Of a DNA stretch of 64,000 bases, positions 48,433-58,334 are shown piece by piece (position 1 is the stretch's first letter; the number at the start of each line of letters is the position of its first letter). The stretch comes from Burkholderia puraquae. Its GTDB lineage: Bacteria > Pseudomonadota > Gammaproteobacteria > Burkholderiales > Burkholderiaceae. The DNA is taken from NCBI RefSeq assembly GCF_002099195.1, contig NZ_NBYX01000009.1:62001-126000 (forward strand). The letters are read 5' to 3'. Below the pieces are notes generated by a model. The model did no database searches. It was given only the letters and a program-made list of their open reading frames with translations, and was not told the origin of the DNA. The position numbers were made by a program, and so were the translations under genes.

Positions 48433-48681
48433 ACTTCGCGATGACGCAGGCGACGCTTGTTTCGCAAAAAGCACGATACAAACGTCTGACGGATAGGGCC
48501 GCCGGACGACGCGGACTCGATTGTATCGGGGATGTTGCGGCGCAGGAGGAAATCGTGGGCGGCGGCGCGCCGGTGTCGACGACAAACGAGGATTCCCTGC
48601 GGCGGCGGGAGTGTCGCGATGCGGCGCCGCAGAATAAGGGAGCGCATGCGCAAGCAATGGTAGAATCGCGTCCGCCCTCTT

Positions 48682-49016
48682 GCCGGGGTGATGAAATTGG
48701 TAAACATAGCGGACTTAAACGATTGAGTGCCCGACCGGAAACGGTCGGTGCAGAACCCTTCAAATTCGGCGAAACCCCTGATGCGCGCATCGAGGCAACG
48801 CCGAGCCAAGCCTCGCGGAACCCGCGAGGAAGGTGTAGAGACTAGACGGGGGGCGCCTAAGGCGCACGGGCAGCAGGCACGCCCGCGCGCGACGGTGAAG
48901 GCATAGTCCAGCGCACGAACGGCATCGCGCACGCGACGCCGGCTTTGAAAGAAGCAGTGTGACGAAAATCCGCCGCCTTAACTGGCTTGCCGGTTCGAGT
49001 CCGGTCCCCGGCACCA
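48682..49016 (+). tRNA. tRNA-Leu(UAA), interrupted by a group I intron, CCA encoded
   Basis: The exons are 48682-48716 and 48965-49016, giving an 87-nt mature tRNA. Acceptor GCCGGGG (48682-48688) pairs with CCCCGGC (49006-49012), discriminator A, then encoded CCA. D-arm TGATGAAATTGGTAAACAT, anticodon stem GCGGA/TCCGC with loop CTTAAAA (anticodon UAA), a long class-II variable arm CGCCTTAACTGGCTT, and T-arm GCCGG TTCGAGT CCGGT. The intron splits the anticodon between U34 and A35, the classic position in cyanobacterial tRNA-Leu(UAA). TAGAAT at 48661 is a plausible -10; a terminator follows at 49053. Confidence 0.93.
48717..48964 (+). ncRNA. Group I (IC3-like) self-splicing intron in tRNA-Leu(UAA), 248 nt
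   Basis: The intron starts AAACGATTGAG after U34 and ends in the required terminal G (48964). P1 forms between exon ACUU and intron GAGU (48725-48728) with the conserved U·G pair at the splice site. P2 is CCGACCG/CGGTCGG capped by GAAA (48731-48748). P4 is TCGGCG (48766-48771)/CGCCGA (48799-48804), P5 GATG/CATC, P6 CCTCGCGG/CCGCGAGG (48811-48829), and P7 pairs GACTA (48840-48844) with TAGTC (48904-48908) in the typical context AGAGACTAGACGG and AAGGCATAGTCC. No homing endonuclease is encoded. Splicing competence is inferred from the intact core. Confidence 0.92.
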
Positions 49017-49052
49017 CGATCGCGTTCAGGCGATTCGATGAAGGGACGAAAG

Positions 49053-49084
49053 CCCGCGAGAAGCCCAGCGCTCGCGGGTTTTTT
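49053..49084 (+). terminator. Rho-independent terminator after tRNA-Leu
   Basis: CCCGCGAG (49053-49060) and CTCGCGGG (49071-49078) form an 8-bp stem with a 10-nt loop, followed by six T residues, 37 bp after the tRNA CCA end. Confidence 0.85.
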
Positions 49085-49163
49085 GTTGCACGGGCGTAGC
49101 ACCGGGTGCGTGTGCCATCCAGGGACCGGAGCGTCTGCGCGCTCGATCATTGGGCACGCGGTA

Positions 49164-49328
49164 TCCGCTTGCCGCCCCATAGCCGACAAATTGGCCATGC
49201 GTCGCGAGACTCGATACGAATGCGTGGGCCACGGTCCCGCCGATCGAAGCGAAGGCGACGTCGAATCCTGCTCCGCCGGTTGCCGCGCTCAATCGATTGC
49301 GCCAGTCCTCGTCGCGATAGTTGATCGA
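49164..49328 (-). pseudogene. Remnant of a zinc-type alcohol dehydrogenase / quinone oxidoreductase
   Basis: About 55 codons read SINYRDEDWRNRLSAATGGA, then GFDVAFASIGGTVAHAFVSS and HGQFVGYGAASG, a recognisable part of the NADPH-binding domain of MDR-family quinone oxidoreductases (INYRDEDW ... GGxGxDVxFxxIGG ... GxxVxYGAASG). Sequence on both sides within the open frame does not continue the family, so only a fragment of the Rossmann domain remains. It lies directly downstream of the tRNA gene, a usual site for integration and deletion scars. Confidence 0.65.
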
Positions 49329-49634
49329 TTTTCTGGCTCGTGTTGGCGAATCGAGCACCTGAAGCACGGCGCGATGCATCGCCTCGACCCGGATGACGTG
49401 ACAGGCAAAGCCGGACATTTCCCCAGTGTCGAAAGGTTCGTCGTCCGGTGAGCCAGCGCCATCGCCGGCAGGCGCCTGGTGATTCATGCGTCTTTGCTTG
49501 CCACCTCGCTGCGACGAAAGCGACGTGATGTGATACTAGGGCACGCACGTCGTACAGGACGCCGCTGCCGTTATCGGCGCACGTGATTCTGCCGATGGAT
49601 CCCACGCAGTTTGCCTTTCGCAAGACCATTCGTC

Positions 49635-50261
49635 ATGACCGACTCGACCCATCACTATTACGAACCGTCGCAAGGCCACGGCCTTCCGCATGATCCTTTG
49701 AACGCGATCGTGGGTCCGCGCCCGATCGGCTGGATTTCATCCCGCGGCAACGACGGCACGGTCAACCTCGCACCGTACAGTTTCTTCAACGCATTCAACT
49801 ACCATCCGCCGATCATCGGCTTTTCGAGTACCACGGCAAAGGACAGCCTGCGCAACGTCCAGGAGACCGGCGAGTTCGTGTGGAATCTCGCGACTCGCGA
49901 CCTCGCCGACAGGATGAACCGGACCTGCGCCGCGGTCCCGTACGGCGTCAACGAGTTCGAACTCGGCGGCCTGACCGCGATCCCGTCGCGCCTGGTCGAC
50001 GTGCCGCGCGTCGCGGAAAGCGGCGTGAACTTCGAATGCAAGGTGACCGACGTGATCCGGTTGCGTGACCATCGAGGCGTCGAGACGGCGGCCTCGCTGG
50101 TGTTGGGTGAGGTCGTCGCTGTTCATATCCGCAATGATTTGCTGAAGGACGGGATCTTCGACACCTTTGGCGCGGGCATCATTCTTCGTGCGGGTGGACC
50201 GTCAGCCTATGTGCATGTCCAGCCCGACAGCCGGTTCGACATCGCCCGCCCGGGCGCGTGA
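49635..50261 (+). CDS. Flavin reductase-like FMN-binding protein
   Basis: 208-residue protein with the flavin reductase-like split beta-barrel. Conserved blocks are GPRPIGWISSRGNDGTVNLA, PYSFFNAFNYHPPIIGFSST, and DSLRNVQETGEFVWNLATRD, with C-terminal GGPSAYVHVQPDSRFDIARP. Start ATG 49635 (MTDSTHHYYEP); the upstream in-frame ATG at 49611 adds eight residues and neither has a strong ribosome site. It probably binds FMN and reduces flavin for an unidentified monooxygenase, or serves as an independent NAD(P)H oxidoreductase. A strong terminator follows. Confidence 0.85.
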   Translation: MTDSTHHYYEPSQGHGLPHDPLNAIVGPRPIGWISSRGNDGTVNLAPYSFFNAFNYHPPIIGFSSTTAKDSLRNVQETGEFVWNLATRDLADRMNRTCAAVPYGVNEFELGGLTAIPSRLVDVPRVAESGVNFECKVTDVIRLRDHRGVETAASLVLGEVVAVHIRNDLLKDGIFDTFGAGIILRAGGPSAYVHVQPDSRFDIARPGA

Positions 50262-50336
50262 TGCTGCACGTGTTGTAACGGAGCCGGAAGCGGGCGCTGC
50301 CCGCGTGATCGTCCGCCGCGGCCGCACGTACGAAGG

Positions 50337-50371
50337 CCCCGCAGAAATCCAGGATTTCTGCGGGGTCTTTT
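50337..50371 (+). terminator. Rho-independent terminator after the flavin reductase gene
   Basis: CCCCGCAGAAAT and ATTTCTGCGGGG form a perfect 12-bp stem with a 5-nt loop, followed by TCTTTT. The rest of the 380-bp interval to bkdA1 (50372-50642) has no ORF and should hold the bkd promoter; no regulator gene or clear operator is seen there. Confidence 0.85.
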
Positions 50372-50615
50372 GCCTTGTATCGTCTGACTTGATCCGGCTG
50401 GCCCGCGCCATCCATTCGTCGTTCGACCCCGATCCGTGCGAGCTGGAACCACGGTCTCACCGCGCCGCAACATGGCAAATCTGCTCACTGCGGTCGAGCG
50501 GCTTGGTCATCGACGTCCGGCGCCGCAACGCATAAATTTTCAAGGTTGACGTGCCTATCCGCACGCCAGCTCGCGCGCAGGCCGGCAACCGGCCGCGCGT
50601 TCCTAATCAGCGTGA

Positions 50616-52918
<2,303 letters not shown>

Positions 52919-52919
52919 G

Positions 52920-54275
52920 ATGGGGATTCATGTCATCAAGATGCCGGATATCGGCGAAGGGATTGCCGAGGTCGAGCTGGTGGCCTGGCACGTGGAAGTC
53001 GGGCAGACGATCAGGGAAGATCAGCCGCTCGCCGACGTGATGACCGACAAGGCGGCGGTCGAGATTCCGTCGCCCGTGACGGGCAAGGTGATTGAACTCG
53101 GTGGCCGGATCGGCGAGATGATGGCGGTCGGCAGCGAACTGATTCGCCTCGAGGTCGAAGGCGACGGCAACCTGAAGGCCGGTGCACCGGTGCGAGAATC
53201 AAAGGTAGAAACCTCACCGGTCGCGGCAGCGCCGTCGAAGGCAGTGGCCGAGGCGCCGGCAGAGTCGCCTGCAAGGCCGGCGGCGAAGCACGCACCCGCG
53301 GAGCCGCGTCGCGCGAAGCACGCCGAGCACACGGAGCACACGGAGCACACGGAGCACGTAGGGCTGCCGCGTGCGGCGCTCGCAGCGGGTGAGCGCCCGC
53401 TCGCGTCGCCGGCCGTGCGCCAGCGCGCATGGGACATGGGCATCGAGCTGCGCTATGTGCGCGGCACCGGTGAAGCAGGGCGGATCCTGCACGCCGATCT
53501 CGACGCGTATGCGCGCACCGGCAGCGGTGCGGCGCGCGGATCACGCGGATCGCAAGCGCATGGCTACGACGAACGCAACGACGAAACCGAAGTGCCGGTG
53601 ATCGGCTTGCGGCGCGCGATCGCGCGCAAGATGCAGGAAGCGAAGCGCCGCATTCCGCACTTCAGCTACGTCGAGGAGATCGACGTCACCGAGCTCGAAT
53701 CGCTGCGTACGGAACTGAACCGCCGCCACGGCGACACGCGCGGCAAGCTCACGCCGCTACCGTTGCTGATCCGCGCGATGGTGATCGCGCTGCGCGACTT
53801 TCCGCAGATCAACGCGCGCTTCGACGACGAAGCGGGTGTCGTCACGCGCTACGGCGCGGTGCACATGGGCGTTGCGACGCAGACGGACGGCGGCCTCACG
53901 GTGCCCGTGCTGCGTCACGCCGAAGCGCGCGACGTGTGGTCGATCTCTGCCGAGATCGCGCGGCTCGCCGATGCGGTGCGCGCGAACCGCGCGCAGCGCG
54001 ACGAGCTGAGCGGTTCGACGATCACGATCTCGAGCCTCGGCGCGCTCGGCGGCATCGTGTCGACGCCGGTCATCAATCATCCCGAGGTCGGCATCGTCGG
54101 CGTGAACCGGATCGTCGAGCGGCCGATGATCCGCGACGGCGCGGTCGTCGCGCGCAAGATGATGAACCTGTCGTCGTCGTTCGACCATCGCGTCGTCGAC
54201 GGGGCGGACGCGGCCGAATTCATCCAGGCCGTGCGCGCGGTGCTCGAACGCCCGGCACTGCTGTTCGTGGAGTGA
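52920..54275 (+). CDS. bkdB: Branched-chain 2-oxoacid dehydrogenase E2 (dihydrolipoyl acyltransferase)
   Basis: 451-residue E2 core. One lipoyl domain (residues 1-80) has lipoylated Lys44 in [17 protein letters not shown]; a low-complexity linker (about 95-160) contains [11 protein letters not shown] repeats; the E3-binding domain is [20 protein letters not shown]; the acyltransferase domain ends with [20 protein letters not shown], holding the catalytic His and Asp. ATG 52920 is 1 bp after the E1 beta stop. Forms the 24-mer core in the cytoplasm. The repeated EHT units are coded by 9-bp tandem repeats. Confidence 0.95.
   Translation: MGIHVIKMPDIGEGIAEVELVAWHVEVGQTIREDQPLADVMTDKAAVEIPSPVTGKVIELGGRIGEMMAVGSELIRLEVEGDGNLKAGAPVRESKVETSPVAAAPSKAVAEAPAESPARPAAKHAPAEPRRAKHAEHTEHTEHTEHVGLPRAALAAGERPLASPAVRQRAWDMGIELRYVRGTGEAGRILHADLDAYARTGSGAARGSRGSQAHGYDERNDETEVPVIGLRRAIARKMQEAKRRIPHFSYVEEIDVTELESLRTELNRRHGDTRGKLTPLPLLIRAMVIALRDFPQINARFDDEAGVVTRYGAVHMGVATQTDGGLTVPVLRHAEARDVWSISAEIARLADAVRANRAQRDELSGSTITISSLGALGGIVSTPVINHPEVGIVGVNRIVERPMIRDGAVVARKMMNLSSSFDHRVVDGADAAEFIQAVRAVLERPALLFVE
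53325..53357 (+). repeat. 9-bp tandem repeat GAGCACACG in the bkdB linker
   Basis: Three perfect copies of GAGCACACG (53325-53351) and a partial fourth, coding Glu-His-Thr repeats in the flexible linker of E2. Copy number may differ between strains without breaking the frame. Confidence 0.85.
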
Positions 54276-54280
54276 GCGCG

Positions 54281-55672
54281 ATGAAGAACGAACACACCAC
54301 GCTGCTCGTGATCGGCGGCGGCCCGGGCGGCTACGTCGCCGCGATTCGCGCCGGCCAGCTCGGCATTCCGACCGTGCTCGTCGAGCGCGACCGGCTCGGC
54401 GGCACGTGCCTGAATATCGGCTGCATTCCGTCGAAGGCGCTGATCCACGTGGCCGACGCATTCGAGCAGGCCCGCGGTCATGCCGGCGAAGGCGCGCTCG
54501 GGATTCGCGTGCGTACGCCCGAGATCGACATCGCGAAAAGCGTCGCATGGAAGGACGGCATCGTCGACCGGCTGACGCGCGGCGTCGGCGCGCTGCTCAA
54601 GAAGAACGGCGTGCGCGTGCTGCACGGCGACGCGCAGGTGGTCGACGGCAAGACCGTCGACGTCGTCGCCGGCGGCCACGCGACGCGAATCAGCTGCGAG
54701 CACCTGTTGCTCGCGACCGGTTCCGAACCGGTCGCGCTGCCGTCGATGCCGTTCGGCGGGCATGTCGTTTCGTCCACCGAGGCGCTGTCGCCTGCGACGT
54801 TGCCGAAGCGGCTGGTCGTCGTCGGGGCCGGGTATATCGGGCTCGAACTCGGGATCGTCTATCGCAAGCTCGGCGTCGACGTGAGCGTCGTCGAAGCGGC
54901 GGAGCGCGTGTTGCCCGCATACGATGCGGAACTCGCGCGGCCGGTCGCCGATTCGCTCGCGCGGCTGGGCGTGCGGCTGTTGCTCGGCCACAAGGTGCTC
55001 GGGCTCGCGGAACACGGCGCGGTGCGCGTGCAGGCCGCCGACGGCGCGGAGCAGACGCTGCCGGCCGATCGCGTGCTGGTCGCGGTGGGCCGCCGGCCGC
55101 GAGTCGACGGCTTCGGGCTCGAGTCGCTGCCGCTCGATCGCAATGGTCGCGCGCTGTGGATCGACGACGAATGCCGGACGTCGATGCGCAACGTCTGGGC
55201 GATCGGCGATGTCGCCGGCGAGCCGATGCTTGCGCATCGCGCGATGGCGCAAGGCGAGATGGTGGCCGAGCTGATTGCCGGCAAGCGCCGCAAGTTCATG
55301 CCCGCGTCGATCCCGGCCGTGTGCTTCACCGATCCTGAGATCGTCACGGCCGGCTGGTCGCCGGACGACGCACGTGCGGCCGATGTCGATTGCGTGAGCG
55401 CCTCGTTCCCGTTCGCGGCGAACGGGCGCGCGATGACGCTGCAGGCGACCGACGGCTTCGTGCGCGTCGTCGCGCGGCGCGACAACCACCTGATCGTCGG
55501 CTGGCAGGCGGTCGGGCGCGGCGTGTCGGAGCTGGCCGCGGCGTTCTCGCAGTCGCTGGAGATGGGCGCGCGGCTGGAGGACATCGGCGGCACGATCCAT
55601 GCGCATCCGACACTCGGCGAAGCGCTGCAGGAGGCCGCGCTGCGCGCGCTCGGGCATGCGTTGCATGTCTGA
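54281..55672 (+). CDS. lpdV: Dihydrolipoyl dehydrogenase (E3) of the branched-chain complex
   Basis: 463-residue FAD-dependent disulfide oxidoreductase that reoxidises the lipoyl group of E2. The FAD motif is [17 protein letters not shown] (residues 12-28), the redox disulfide [13 protein letters not shown] has Cys43 and Cys48, the NAD motif is [12 protein letters not shown], the second FAD block [19 protein letters not shown], and the interface His-Glu [10 protein letters not shown] at the C-terminus. ATG 54281, 5 bp after E2. Last gene of the bkd operon. It belongs to the branched-chain-specific LpdV type by context. Confidence 0.95.
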   Translation: MKNEHTTLLVIGGGPGGYVAAIRAGQLGIPTVLVERDRLGGTCLNIGCIPSKALIHVADAFEQARGHAGEGALGIRVRTPEIDIAKSVAWKDGIVDRLTRGVGALLKKNGVRVLHGDAQVVDGKTVDVVAGGHATRISCEHLLLATGSEPVALPSMPFGGHVVSSTEALSPATLPKRLVVVGAGYIGLELGIVYRKLGVDVSVVEAAERVLPAYDAELARPVADSLARLGVRLLLGHKVLGLAEHGAVRVQAADGAEQTLPADRVLVAVGRRPRVDGFGLESLPLDRNGRALWIDDECRTSMRNVWAIGDVAGEPMLAHRAMAQGEMVAELIAGKRRKFMPASIPAVCFTDPEIVTAGWSPDDARAADVDCVSASFPFAANGRAMTLQATDGFVRVVARRDNHLIVGWQAVGRGVSELAAAFSQSLEMGARLEDIGGTIHAHPTLGEALQEAALRALGHALHV

Positions 55673-55853
55673 CGCGCGGACGGGTGTCGCGCCCGGCGTG
55701 TCGCGGCAGGCGGCCGGTTCGTCGCGTGCGTCCTGTAACTTTTAGAGATGTTGGAGGGTTGCCGGCGCCGGGCCGGCCGACGATCATGTGGGAAGCCGGA
55801 AACCGGGCCGTTCCCGGCCCGCCAACGCAGGCTCCACACGGAAGAAACCGGAC

Positions 55854-56483
55854 ATGAAATTGCTGCTCGTCGGCGCGACCGGACTCGTCGGGCGACACGT
55901 CCTCGAAGTCGCGCTCGCCGATGCGCGGGTCGATCAGGTGATCGTCCTCGCGCGCCGCCCGTTGTCGCCGCATCCGAAGATGCGCGCGATCGAGGTCGAT
56001 TTCGATCATCTGCCCGACGCGGCCGACTGGTGGCATGCCGATGCGGTGATCTGCACGCTCGGCACCACGATGCGGGCCGCCGGCTCGCAGGCGGCGTTCC
56101 GGCGCGTCGACCACGACTATCCGCTCGCGGTCGCGCGGCTCGCGCACCGCTACGGCACGCCGGCTTACGTGCTGAATTCCGCACTCGGCGCGGATCCGGC
56201 GTCGCGCATCTTCTACAACCGCGTGAAGGGCGAGGTCGAGCAGGCGCTGGCCGGCGTCGGGTTCGCGTCGCTCACCTGTGTGCGGCCCGGCCTGATCGGC
56301 GGCAGCCGCGACGAATTCAGGTTCGGCGAGCGTCTGTTCGTGTTCGCGTTGAACGTGGCCCGACCCGTGTTGCCGGCGAAGTGGCGCGTGAATCCCGCGT
56401 CGCGGATTGCCCGCGCGATGCTCGACGCGGCGATCGACGCGCGGCCGGGCGTGCAGGTCATCGCGTCGAGCCAGCTCGTCTGA
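55854..56483 (+). CDS. NAD(P)H-binding protein (TIP30/YbjT-like)
   Basis: 209-residue atypical SDR with GATGLVGRHV (residues 8-17) as dinucleotide motif and VIVLARRPLSPHPKMRAIEV after strand 2. A later segment NSALGADPASRIFYNRVKGE includes a Tyr-x3-Lys pair (YNRVK) in the catalytic position, as in the HTATIP2/TIP30 and Bacillus-type oxidoreductases. ATG 55854. Follows the bkd operon by 181 bp with no link evident. Substrate unknown. Confidence 0.85.
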   Translation: MKLLLVGATGLVGRHVLEVALADARVDQVIVLARRPLSPHPKMRAIEVDFDHLPDAADWWHADAVICTLGTTMRAAGSQAAFRRVDHDYPLAVARLAHRYGTPAYVLNSALGADPASRIFYNRVKGEVEQALAGVGFASLTCVRPGLIGGSRDEFRFGERLFVFALNVARPVLPAKWRVNPASRIARAMLDAAIDARPGVQVIASSQLV

Positions 56484-56507
56484 TGCGCAACGGGCGGCCC
56501 GCGCCGG

Positions 56508-56757
56508 TCACTGACCCGCGCAACCGTCGAGCCCGCCGAAGTGTCCGGCGAGCGCGGCCGTGCACGCGTCCGGCGCTTCGCTGCCGTCGCAGTTCCTCGG
56601 CGTCGCGAGCTGGAATTCGACCGTATGGCTCAACTTGCTCGCGGGCAGCCGGCGCATCTTCCCCGCGGCGACCCACGGCGCCGCGGCGTGGTCCGGCAGG
56701 AAGCCGACATGCGCGCCGGACAGGATGAAGATCACGTTGGCCTCGACTTTTTTGAAC
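56508..56757 (-). pseudogene. C-terminal remnant of a LysR-type regulator
   Basis: The minus-strand frame reads VEANVIFILSGAHVGFLPDH, AAPWVAAGKMRRLP and LSHTVEFQLATPRNCDGSEA to a proper stop at 56508. This is the last part of a LysR effector-binding domain (GxHxGFLPDHxAxxWVxxGxMR). All of the DNA-binding domain and most of the effector domain are absent; upstream of 56757 the divergent GNAT gene begins. So it is a truncated relic, probably left by a deletion that brought in the GNAT gene. Confidence 0.8.
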
Positions 56758-56758
56758 G

Positions 56759-57223
56759 ATGACGGAACTCACCTGGCGCAAGGCCGTTCCCGACGATGCG
56801 GCCGCGTGCATCGCACTGCGCGGCAAGACGCGCGAGAACGCATTCACCGAGGCGCAGTTGCGCGGCCTCGGCATCACCGTCGAAAGCTGGGGCGACGGGA
56901 TCCGCGACGGCCTGTTCTCGGGCCACGTATGCTGCGCGAACGGGCGCATGGTTGGCTACTGCTTCGGCGACACCGGTTCGGGCGAGATTGTCGTGCTCGC
57001 GATCCTGCCCGAGTACGAGGGGGCAGGAATCGGCAAGCGGCTGCTGCGGCAGGTGATCGACGCGCTCGCGGCGAACGGTTTCACGTCGCTGTTTCTGGGG
57101 TGCTCGACCGACCCCGCGTCACGCTCGCACGGCTTCTACCGGCATCTGGGCTGGATGCCGACGGGGATGCTCGACGACGCAGGCGATGAAATCCTGACGC
57201 TGCGAATCGGGCAGCACGCGTGA
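56759..57223 (+). CDS. GNAT-family N-acetyltransferase
   Basis: 154-residue acetyl-CoA-dependent acyltransferase. The beta-4/acetyl-CoA loop is EIVVLAILPEYEGAGIGKRL, with the pyrophosphate-binding pattern Q/RxxGxG/A as EGAGIGKRLL, and the C-terminal FYRHLGWMPTG. Start ATG 56759 lacks a good ribosome site and sits against the LysR relic, so the true start is somewhat uncertain. Substrate unknown. Confidence 0.82.
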   Translation: MTELTWRKAVPDDAAACIALRGKTRENAFTEAQLRGLGITVESWGDGIRDGLFSGHVCCANGRMVGYCFGDTGSGEIVVLAILPEYEGAGIGKRLLRQVIDALAANGFTSLFLGCSTDPASRSHGFYRHLGWMPTGMLDDAGDEILTLRIGQHA

Positions 57224-57317
57224 CGGCACGCGTCGGGCGGCGCCCGGCGCATCATCGATTCGTAAAACTGTTTCGTCATACCAAGCGATAGCGCGGACGC
57301 GGCACCCGTGCTGACCT

Positions 57318-57342
57318 ACGATGGAAGCGTTGCTTCCATCGT
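57318..57342. repeat. Perfect 11-bp inverted repeat before the SRAP gene
   Basis: ACGATGGAAGC (57318-57328), loop GTT, GCTTCCATCGT (57332-57342), ending 11 bp before the GTG start. On either strand it would form a stable hairpin at the translation start, or a protein binding site. It resembles no LexA box I know. Confidence 0.75.
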
Positions 57343-57353
57343 CCACACGAGCC

Positions 57354-58031
57354 GTGTGCACCCACTACCGCGCCCCTGGCGAAGACCCCGGCATCAGCGA
57401 ACTCAAGATCGGCATCGGCGATCTGTTCCGCCGCGATCCGTGGGCACCCGACGTGTATCCCGACTACGCGGCGCCGGTCGCGCGCGCCGACGGCGACGGC
57501 CTCGAGGTCGTTGCGGCCGTGTTCGGCTTCTGGCCGAAATTCATGCAGCCGGAGCGGCTCGACGAGAACGGCCGTAAAAAGAAGAAACTCGATACGATGA
57601 ACGCGCGGTCGGAAACGGTCGGCTCGTCGCGGCTCTACGGCACCGCGTGGCGCAACGGCCAGCGCTGCCTGATTCCGGTGTGCTGGATCTTCGAGCCCTG
57701 CTACGAAACCGGTCGCAACGTGTGGCACCGGATCGGCGTCACCGGCTGGCAACCGTGCTGCGTCGCCGGCATCTGGCGGCGCTACGAAGGCGACGACGGC
57801 CGCGAACGCGTGGGCATGGCGATGCTCACGGTCAACGCCGACGCGCACCCGCTGTTCGCGCGGATGCATCGGCCCGGCGAAGAGAAGCGGGGTGTCGTGA
57901 TCCTGCGCCGGGACGATTACGACGAATGGCTGCATGCGGGTGACGTCGAGGCAGCCCGGCGCATGCTGAACCTGCTTCCCGCCGCCGACATGGCGGCCGA
58001 GCCCGATCAGGCATCGCCCGCCCGCACCTGA
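57354..58031 (+). CDS. SOS response-associated peptidase, SRAP/YedK (HMCES family)
   Basis: 225-residue SRAP protein, which forms a covalent thiazolidine link to abasic sites in single-stranded DNA. The catalytic Cys must be residue 2 after Met removal, so the right start is GTG at 57354 followed by TGC (MCTHYRAPGEDPG); the ATG at 57321, 11 codons earlier, would bury it. Other active-site blocks are DTMNARSETV (Asn), CLIPVCWIFEPCYE (Glu) and HPLFARMHRPGEEKRGVVIL (His). A perfect inverted repeat lies just upstream of the start. Part of a group of four unrelated genes after the bkd operon. Confidence 0.9.
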   Translation: MCTHYRAPGEDPGISELKIGIGDLFRRDPWAPDVYPDYAAPVARADGDGLEVVAAVFGFWPKFMQPERLDENGRKKKKLDTMNARSETVGSSRLYGTAWRNGQRCLIPVCWIFEPCYETGRNVWHRIGVTGWQPCCVAGIWRRYEGDDGRERVGMAMLTVNADAHPLFARMHRPGEEKRGVVILRRDDYDEWLHAGDVEAARRMLNLLPAADMAAEPDQASPART

Positions 58032-58138
58032 CCTTTCATTATTCCGACGCCGGACTTTCGACTCGACAGGTCGAACGTATGCCGATTGCTCGGACAATTT
58101 CGAAAATGGGCCGATACCGGGTAATCACCGATACCTCG

Positions 58139-58154
58139 CAAGTTGTATATACAA
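58139..58154. promoter_or_regulatory. GntR/HutC-like operator upstream of the NCS1 permease
   Basis: CAAGTTGTATATACAA, containing the perfect 12-bp palindrome TTGTATATACAA (58143-58154), about 180 bp before the NCS1 start. It matches 15 of 16 bases with the site at 18414-18429 before the ProY-like gene. The rest of the 300-bp interval 58032-58334 has no gene. Confidence 0.65.
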
Positions 58155-58334
58155 AATCATCCGCTGGCAATGTCGGCACACGTCGTGCCGCTTGCGCGCC
58201 AGTGCGCAGACCATGCGTGCGTGGCGCATGCCGGCGTTCCACGGCGCCCCGCACCCGCAGAGCCGAAAGGGCGGCTCGCAGTTTCCCGTTTCGTTCAAAC
58301 CATTTGTGATCCTGAGTATTTTGGAGATTTCCCC

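Noticed and set aside
48105..48845. 246-residue ORF running over the tRNA-Leu exon and intron
   Set aside because: It is antisense to the LacI gene for half its length and then passes through structured RNA; no family character.
57321..57353. ATG at 57321 as start of the SRAP gene
   Set aside because: It would leave the catalytic Cys at position 13; the enzyme needs Cys at position 2.
58143..58334. Long N-terminal extension of the NCS1 permease
   Set aside because: The extension has no family similarity, includes the palindromic operator, and a GTG with GGAG occurs at the normal family start.
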